DNA from: WHTB01 sp050699035
GTDB lineage: Bacteria > Actinomycetota > Actinomycetes > Propionibacteriales > Nocardioidaceae
Reading direction: 5' to 3'
Assembly (NCBI GenBank): GCA_050699035.1
Contig: JBOHDE010000135.1
Coordinates: forward strand, 1-10,567
DNA: 10,567 nucleotides
Positions 7,315-10,567 of the stretch are shown here, piece after piece; position 1 is the stretch's first letter, and the number at the start of each line of letters is the position of its first letter. The notes beneath the pieces were generated by a model, which made no database searches, was not told the origin of the DNA, and saw only the letters and a list, made by a program, of their open reading frames with translations. A program made the translations under genes and the position numbers.

Positions 7315-8596
7315 AGTCGTCGGACTTCTTGGCGACGGACTGCAGCGCCTGGTCCGGTGACGACTCTCCTCGAGCCACCGCGTCGAAGGCGGCACCGAGG
7401 TCCGTGGCGTACTCGGCACTGTACGGAGCGCTGGCCAAGGCGTGCACGTGCTCGCTCTTCAGCGACTCGAGCCAGGTCGAGAAGTTCGGGATCGACGCGT
7501 ACGTCTCGTCGTCCAGCAAGGAGGTGCGGCCGGGGAGGTTGCCCAGTGTCTTGCTGAACGCGAGCATCGCCTCGTCGTCGACCAGGTACTTCAGGAACGT
7601 CGCGGCCTCGGCCTTGTGCTTCGAGTTGGCGGGGATGAACAGCGTGCTGGCGGTCAGCTGCGTCGCGCCCGCGTACGCAGGGTCGGCGACCGGGATGGCG
7701 GTGACTCCCCACTCGAGGTTCGAGGCGTTCTTCGGGATCGAGACGGCCTGCCACTCACCGTCGATCGTCATCGCGACCTTGCCGGTGTAGAAGGGGTCTT
7801 GTGGCGACATGTACTGGCCCCAGCCCGCGGTGAACTTGGCGACCTTGTCCGCGCCGTACTTGTCGGTGATGTGGTCCTGCCAGAACGCCAGTGCGTCGAC
7901 GTTGCCCGGCTCGGCGGGCGTCGCCTCGGGCGCCGACGGGTCGGCGCCGTCCCAGGTGCCACCGAACGCGTACGCCAGTGTGATGAGGCTGGTCGCGAGG
8001 TCGGGGTTGCCGAGGCCGAGCTGGGTGATGTTGCCGCCCTTGTCCACCTTCGTCAGCTTCTCGATCGCCGTCGCGAGCTCCTGCGTCGTGGTGGGCGGCG
8101 CCACTCCGGCCTCGTCGAGGAGCTTCTTGTTGTAGAGCAGCTGGAACGTGTGGACGGCGATGGGCACCGAGTAGAGCTTGCCGTCGTAGCGCATCTGGTC
8201 CAGCGCGGCGGGGATGAAGTCGTCGGTGTCGCTCGGCTCGAGGTACTCGTCGAGGGGAGCAAGGACACCCTTGGCGGCCCATGAGCCGGTCGAGTTGCCG
8301 AAGTTGTCGGAGATGTCGAACGAGCCCGAGCTACTCGACATCGACGCCAGCTGCTTCTGCATGTCGGGGTTGGACACCCCGCGCACCCGGATCTCGTCCT
8401 GGCTCGCGTTGAAGTCGGTGATGATCTGTTCGAGCGCCTTGGCCTCCGGACCGGTCCACAGGTAGGAGAAGGTGATCTCGGTCCGTCCGCCGCTGGCGGT
8501 GGAGCCGCCGGAACAGCTCGCCGTGAGCAGCGCGAGAACGCCCAGGAACACGGCAGCGAAGGTGCGCCGCGATGGGACAGCAAGGTTGAGGGCCAT
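7301..8596 (-). CDS. sugar ABC transporter substrate-binding lipoprotein
   Basis: 431 residues, the extracytoplasmic binding protein (SBP family 1) that captures the sugar and delivers it to the permeases. The start is the ATG at 8596, which has GGAGTGG a few bases upstream. A longer frame to 8644 would run back through the operator. The signal peptide ends in the lipobox LTASC with lipidated Cys28, followed by a Gly/Ser linker (29-37). The mature protein opens with ITFSYLWTGPEAKALEQIITDFN (the usual first strand and helix; 41-63). It also shows YSVPIAVHTFQLLYNKKLLDEAG (142-164) and VAMTIDGEW (274-282), typical of the family. It is the first gene of the leftward operon and lies just after a palindromic operator, so its expression is probably controlled by the divergent GntR repressor. 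The ligand cannot be told from the sequence; an amino sugar or oligosaccharide is suggested by nanE downstream. Confidence 0.93.
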   Translation of the reverse strand: MALNLAVPSRRTFAAVFLGVLALLTASCSGGSTASGGRTEITFSYLWTGPEAKALEQIITDFNASQDEIRVRGVSNPDMQKQLASMSSSSGSFDISDNFGNSTGSWAAKGVLAPLDEYLEPSDTDDFIPAALDQMRYDGKLYSVPIAVHTFQLLYNKKLLDEAGVAPPTTTQELATAIEKLTKVDKGGNITQLGLGNPDLATSLITLAYAFGGTWDGADPSAPEATPAEPGNVDALAFWQDHITDKYGADKVAKFTAGWGQYMSPQDPFYTGKVAMTIDGEWQAVSIPKNASNLEWGVTAIPVADPAYAGATQLTASTLFIPANSKHKAEAATFLKYLVDDEAMLAFSKTLGNLPGRTSLLDDETYASIPNFSTWLESLKSEHVHALASAPYSAEYATDLGAAFDAVARGESSPDQALQSVAKKSDDYATD

Positions 8597-8630
8597 GATC
8601 CACTCCGGTCTGAGTCCGAGGTACGTGCAT

Positions 8631-8644
8631 TTGGTGTACACCAA
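8631..8644. promoter_or_regulatory. palindromic operator, probably for the GntR/HutC repressor
   Basis: TTGGTGTACACCAA is a perfect 14-bp palindrome lying 35 bp before the start of the binding-protein gene and touching its candidate -10 box. HutC-subfamily regulators such as DasR and NagR/YvoA bind TGGT-n4-ACCA-like sites, which this matches. Binding here would block the importer operon promoter. The symmetry is seen directly; the cognate repressor is inferred from the adjacent gene. Confidence 0.7.
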
Positions 8645-8649
8645 TTATG
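8644..8649 (-). promoter_or_regulatory. candidate -10 box for the importer operon
   Basis: Read on the minus strand, CATAAT is one base off the TATAAT consensus and stands out in GC-rich DNA. Transcription would start inside the palindromic operator about 7 bp on. No good -35 hexamer is seen at 16-18 bp spacing, so the promoter may be weak or activator-dependent. Confidence 0.4.
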
Positions 8650-8691
8650 GCGCGGTCGTCAACCTCGTTCGGAGTGCTCAGTGGCACTTTT

Positions 8692-8697
8692 TATAAC
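8692..8697 (+). promoter_or_regulatory. candidate -10 box for the repressor gene
   Basis: TATAAC lies in an AT-rich island (CTTTTTATAACC) that is unusual for this region. It would give a leader of roughly 90 nt before the repressor start, with the second operator copy inside that leader. The -35 candidate, TTCGGA at 8668-8673 with an 18-bp spacer, is poor. Confidence 0.35.
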
Positions 8698-8741
8698 CTG
8701 GGTACGAAGTATGGCGCTGGCGCTGGACAGGGGCGCGTAAA

Positions 8742-8753
8742 TGGCGTACACCA
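8742..8753. promoter_or_regulatory. second, imperfect operator copy in the repressor leader
   Basis: TGGCGTACACCA matches 11 of 12 bases of the core of the perfect palindrome upstream (TGGTGTACACCA). It lies 44 bp before the repressor start, downstream of the candidate -10, so it suits autoregulation by roadblock. Its centre is 110 bp from the centre of the first site. Confidence 0.6.
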
Positions 8754-8783
8754 GTTACACGTGCCGGGACCGACCAGCCCGGC

Positions 8784-8790
8784 GGGGAGG
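8784..8790 (+). promoter_or_regulatory. Shine-Dalgarno that sets a TTG start
   Basis: GGGGAGG lies 6 nt before the TTG at 8797. It picks that codon over in-frame starts further upstream back to 8647, which would translate through the operator and have no comparable site. Confidence 0.75.
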
Positions 8791-8796
8791 ACGACC

Positions 8797-9513
8797 TTGA
8801 GCAAGTCACGCCCAGCACCTGCGCGATCCGAACCGGTGCGCTCCTACCTCGTCGACATGCTCGACGGCGGCCTGACGCCGCATTCGAAGCTGCCCACCGA
8901 GCGAGACCTCGCCGAGCGGTTCTCGGTCAGCCGGCTCACCGTCCGTCGCGTACTCGACCGCCTGGAGAAGGACGGCCGGGTCTACCGCGTGCAGGGTGCC
9001 GGCACGTTCGTCGGTGAGCCCCGCATCTCCAAGTCGGTCGAGCTGACGTCGTTCAGCGAGGACATGCGAGCGCGCGGTCTGGTCCCGGGCTCACGGCGGG
9101 TGCAGGTCGAGAAGGCGGCTGCCGGTGCCGACATCGGCTTCGCCCTCGGGCTGTCGCCGGCCGACGAGGTGATCTGCGTGCAGCGGCTCCGCACAGCCGA
9201 CGACGAGCCGATGTGCCTGGAGCGCAGCTACCTTCCGACTGCGCTCGTGCCCGACCTCGCGCTGCAGCCAGGGGACTCGCTCTACGAGCTGCTCGTGTCT
9301 CGCTACGGCGTGCGGGTCGTTCGAGCCGAGCAGCGGATCCGGGTGACCGTCCTTGATCCTGACGACGCGAAGATGCTGTCGACGGCGCCGTTCTCACCGG
9401 CGTTCCTGGTCGAGCGCACCGGCTTCGACGGCCGGGGCCGAGCGATCGAGCGAGCGCTGTCGCTCTACCGGGGTGACAGGTACTCCTACGACATGACGAT
9501 CTTCCGACAGTGA
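8797..9513 (+). CDS. GntR-family (HutC subfamily) transcriptional repressor
   Basis: 238 residues from a TTG start, a typical length for the HutC subfamily. Residues 11-74 form the GntR winged helix-turn-helix. LPTERDLAERFSVSRLTVRR (32-51) is the classic recognition segment, and DGRVYRVQGAGTFV (59-72) is the wing. Residues 81-235 are a UTRA effector-binding domain: SFSEDMRARG at 85-94, ALGLSPADEV at 116-125, ERSYLP at 142-147, and the terminal YRGDRYSYDM at 224-233. Relatives such as NagR and DasR sense phosphorylated amino sugars, so GlcNAc-6-P, ManNAc-6-P or a related metabolite is a fair guess for the effector. It is transcribed away from the importer operon across a region holding two operator-like palindromes, and it is followed closely by the DUF4127 gene. 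The family is certain; the effector is inferred. Confidence 0.92.
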   Translation: MSKSRPAPARSEPVRSYLVDMLDGGLTPHSKLPTERDLAERFSVSRLTVRRVLDRLEKDGRVYRVQGAGTFVGEPRISKSVELTSFSEDMRARGLVPGSRRVQVEKAAAGADIGFALGLSPADEVICVQRLRTADDEPMCLERSYLPTALVPDLALQPGDSLYELLVSRYGVRVVRAEQRIRVTVLDPDDAKMLSTAPFSPAFLVERTGFDGRGRAIERALSLYRGDRYSYDMTIFRQ

Positions 9514-9535
9514 CCTCACCCGACCTCACCCCCGT

Positions 9536-9539
9536 GGAG
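9536..9539 (+). promoter_or_regulatory. ribosome binding site for the DUF4127 gene
   Basis: GGAG lies 6 nt before the GTG at 9546, in the 32-bp gap after the repressor stop. No promoter or terminator is seen in that gap, so the two genes are probably cotranscribed. Most of the gap is a 10-bp tandem duplication of CGACCTCACC-like sequence (9511-9530). Confidence 0.6.
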
Positions 9540-9545
9540 TAGCCC

Positions 9546-10567
9546 GTGCGCATCGCCTTGCTGCCGCTCGACGAACGACCGGTCAACACCAGGCTCGCGG
9601 TCGACGTCGGTGCGATCGCCGGAGCCGACGTGGCGCTACCACCCCGGGAGCTGCTGCCGGTGATGCGTCGTCCTGGCGATGCGGACGCGCTCGCCGACTG
9701 GCTGAGTCGTGAGGTGCTGAGCGCCGCAGACGCTTCGGTGGTCAGCCTCGACCTGCTGTGCCACGGCGGCCTGATCGGCTCGAGGACGTCGGGGCACCCG
9801 GTCGCAGCCGCCACCCGACGCCTCGACCGGTTGCGCGAGCTGCGGGAGAGTGCGCCCGCGTCACCGATCGCGGCGTTCTCCACGGTGTCTCGTGCGAGCG
9901 ACAGCTACAGCGGCGACGAGGAGCCCGACTACTGGCCCACGTACGGGCGGGAGCTGCATCGCTACGGGGCGGCACTGCACCAGTCCTTCCTGGCCGAGGT
10001 CGAGACTCCGGCCGGCGAGCCGACGGCTACCCGCGAAGCCGGCCCACACTCCGGCGTCCCGGCCGACATCGTCAGGGACTTCATGTCCCGCCGGCTCCGG
10101 AACCACGCGGTCAACCTCATCGCGGTGCAGCACGTCGCGGACGGTGTGATCGACCCACTGCTGATCGTCGCCGACGACACTGCCCGGCACTCGGCAGGAT
10201 CGGCCGAGCAGGTCTGGCTCAGGCACTGGACGCGGGCGATTCCGACCACCGGCACCATTCTGAGCTACCCCGGCGCGGACGAGGTCGGCGCCGTGCTCAC
10301 CGCTCGTGCGGTCGCGGCGCACCACCGGCAGACCGTCACGTTCGCGGTCGTCTGCCACCGGGCCGGACTGCGCCGCATCGCGAAGTTCGAGAACCTCCCG
10401 GTCGGCATCAACGCAGAGCTGCAGGTCAGAGCGGCCGGGGGCCAGCTCGCCACCGGTGACAGCAGGGCCGACGTCGTACTCGTCATCCACCCACCGGATC
10501 CCGACCTCGGCGACTGGTACGGGGGTACGACACGACACGACCCCGACGAGGTGGCCGGGACGGTCGA
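9546..10567 (+). CDS. DUF4127 family protein (3' end beyond window)
   Basis: 340 codons are present and the frame is still open at the window edge; family members run to about 500 residues, so roughly the last third is missing. Hallmarks of DUF4127 are clear: LPLDERPVNTR at 6-16, PP at 32-33, RRPGD at 41-45, SLDLLCHGGLIGSR at 67-80, VADD at 208-211 and SYPGADEVGAVLTAR at 240-254. There is no signal peptide or membrane segment, so it is probably cytoplasmic. The invariant Asp and Glu residues (Asp9, Glu10, Asp69, Asp210, Asp211, Asp245, Glu246) suggest a metal- or sugar-binding enzyme, but the biochemical function of the family is, to my knowledge, unknown. It sits 32 bp after the repressor on the same strand. 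A role in the same sugar pathway is inferred from position only. Confidence 0.85.
   Translation, partial: MRIALLPLDERPVNTRLAVDVGAIAGADVALPPRELLPVMRRPGDADALADWLSREVLSAADASVVSLDLLCHGGLIGSRTSGHPVAAATRRLDRLRELRESAPASPIAAFSTVSRASDSYSGDEEPDYWPTYGRELHRYGAALHQSFLAEVETPAGEPTATREAGPHSGVPADIVRDFMSRRLRNHAVNLIAVQHVADGVIDPLLIVADDTARHSAGSAEQVWLRHWTRAIPTTGTILSYPGADEVGAVLTARAVAAHHRQTVTFAVVCHRAGLRRIAKFENLPVGINAELQVRAAGGQLATGDSRADVVLVIHPPDPDLGDWYGGTTRHDPDEVAGTV

Noticed and set aside
6397..7557. Long plus-strand open frame (386 codons) antisense to the permease and binding-protein genes
   Set aside because: Low-complexity composition rich in Arg, Gly and Asp, opposite genes with clear family motifs; no initiation signal.
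8657..8662. TTGACG (minus strand) as a -35 box for the importer operon
   Set aside because: It is only 7 bp from the CATAAT -10 candidate, and at 17-18 bp spacing it meets only GTACAC or TACACC inside the operator, which are poor -10 boxes.
8647..8796. Upstream extension of the repressor by 50 residues
   Set aside because: It would translate through the second operator and promoter-like sequence, and shows no conserved domain, whereas a strong ribosome site sits before the TTG at 8797.
9511..9530. Tandem 10-bp duplication (GACCTCACC units) just after the repressor stop as an operator or terminator
   Set aside because: It has no dyad symmetry or T-run, so it is neither a hairpin terminator nor a GntR-type site; probably a chance short duplication.

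Overview
The window is a carbohydrate uptake and catabolism locus from a high-GC Gram-positive bacterium, most likely an actinomycete. The reasons are the very high GC content, frequent GTG and TTG starts, 4-base start/stop overlaps, a lipoprotein sugar-binding protein, and an ABC sugar system with no ATPase beside it (actinomycetes often share one ATPase, MsiK, among such importers). No genus can be named from the sequence alone.

Layout. A divergent regulatory region of about 200 bp (8597-8796) splits the locus. Leftward (minus strand) runs a tightly packed operon: sugar-binding lipoprotein (7301-8596), two CUT1-type permeases (6382-7314 and 5478-6395), NanE N-acetylmannosamine-6-phosphate 2-epimerase (4795-5481), a ROK-family sugar kinase (3845-4798), then after a G-run-rich 65-bp gap two secreted proteins that look like TIM barrels (2277-3779 and 1165-2280). 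The first four junctions and the last are overlaps of 4 or 14 nt. Rightward (plus strand) are a GntR/HutC-type repressor (8797-9513) and a DUF4127 protein cut by the window end (9546-10567). At the left edge a secreted BNR/Asp-box sialidase-like protein (29-1168) converges on the operon and shares a single CTAG with it as both stop codons.

How it may work (inference). Secreted enzymes (the sialidase-like protein and the two barrel proteins) act on an amino-sugar glycan. The ABC importer takes up the product, the ROK kinase phosphorylates it, probably ManNAc, and NanE makes GlcNAc-6-phosphate for the general amino-sugar pathway. The GntR protein probably senses a phosphorylated intermediate and binds a perfect palindrome, TTGGTGTACACCAA, at the importer promoter and a near copy in its own leader. 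No N-acetylneuraminate lyase (nanA) is in the window, so the imported sugar could be ManNAc or a ManNAc-containing oligosaccharide rather than sialic acid, unless nanA lies outside. The uncharacterised parts (the DUF4127 protein, the two barrel proteins and a ROK kinase with changed conserved residues) are what make this more than a standard nan operon.
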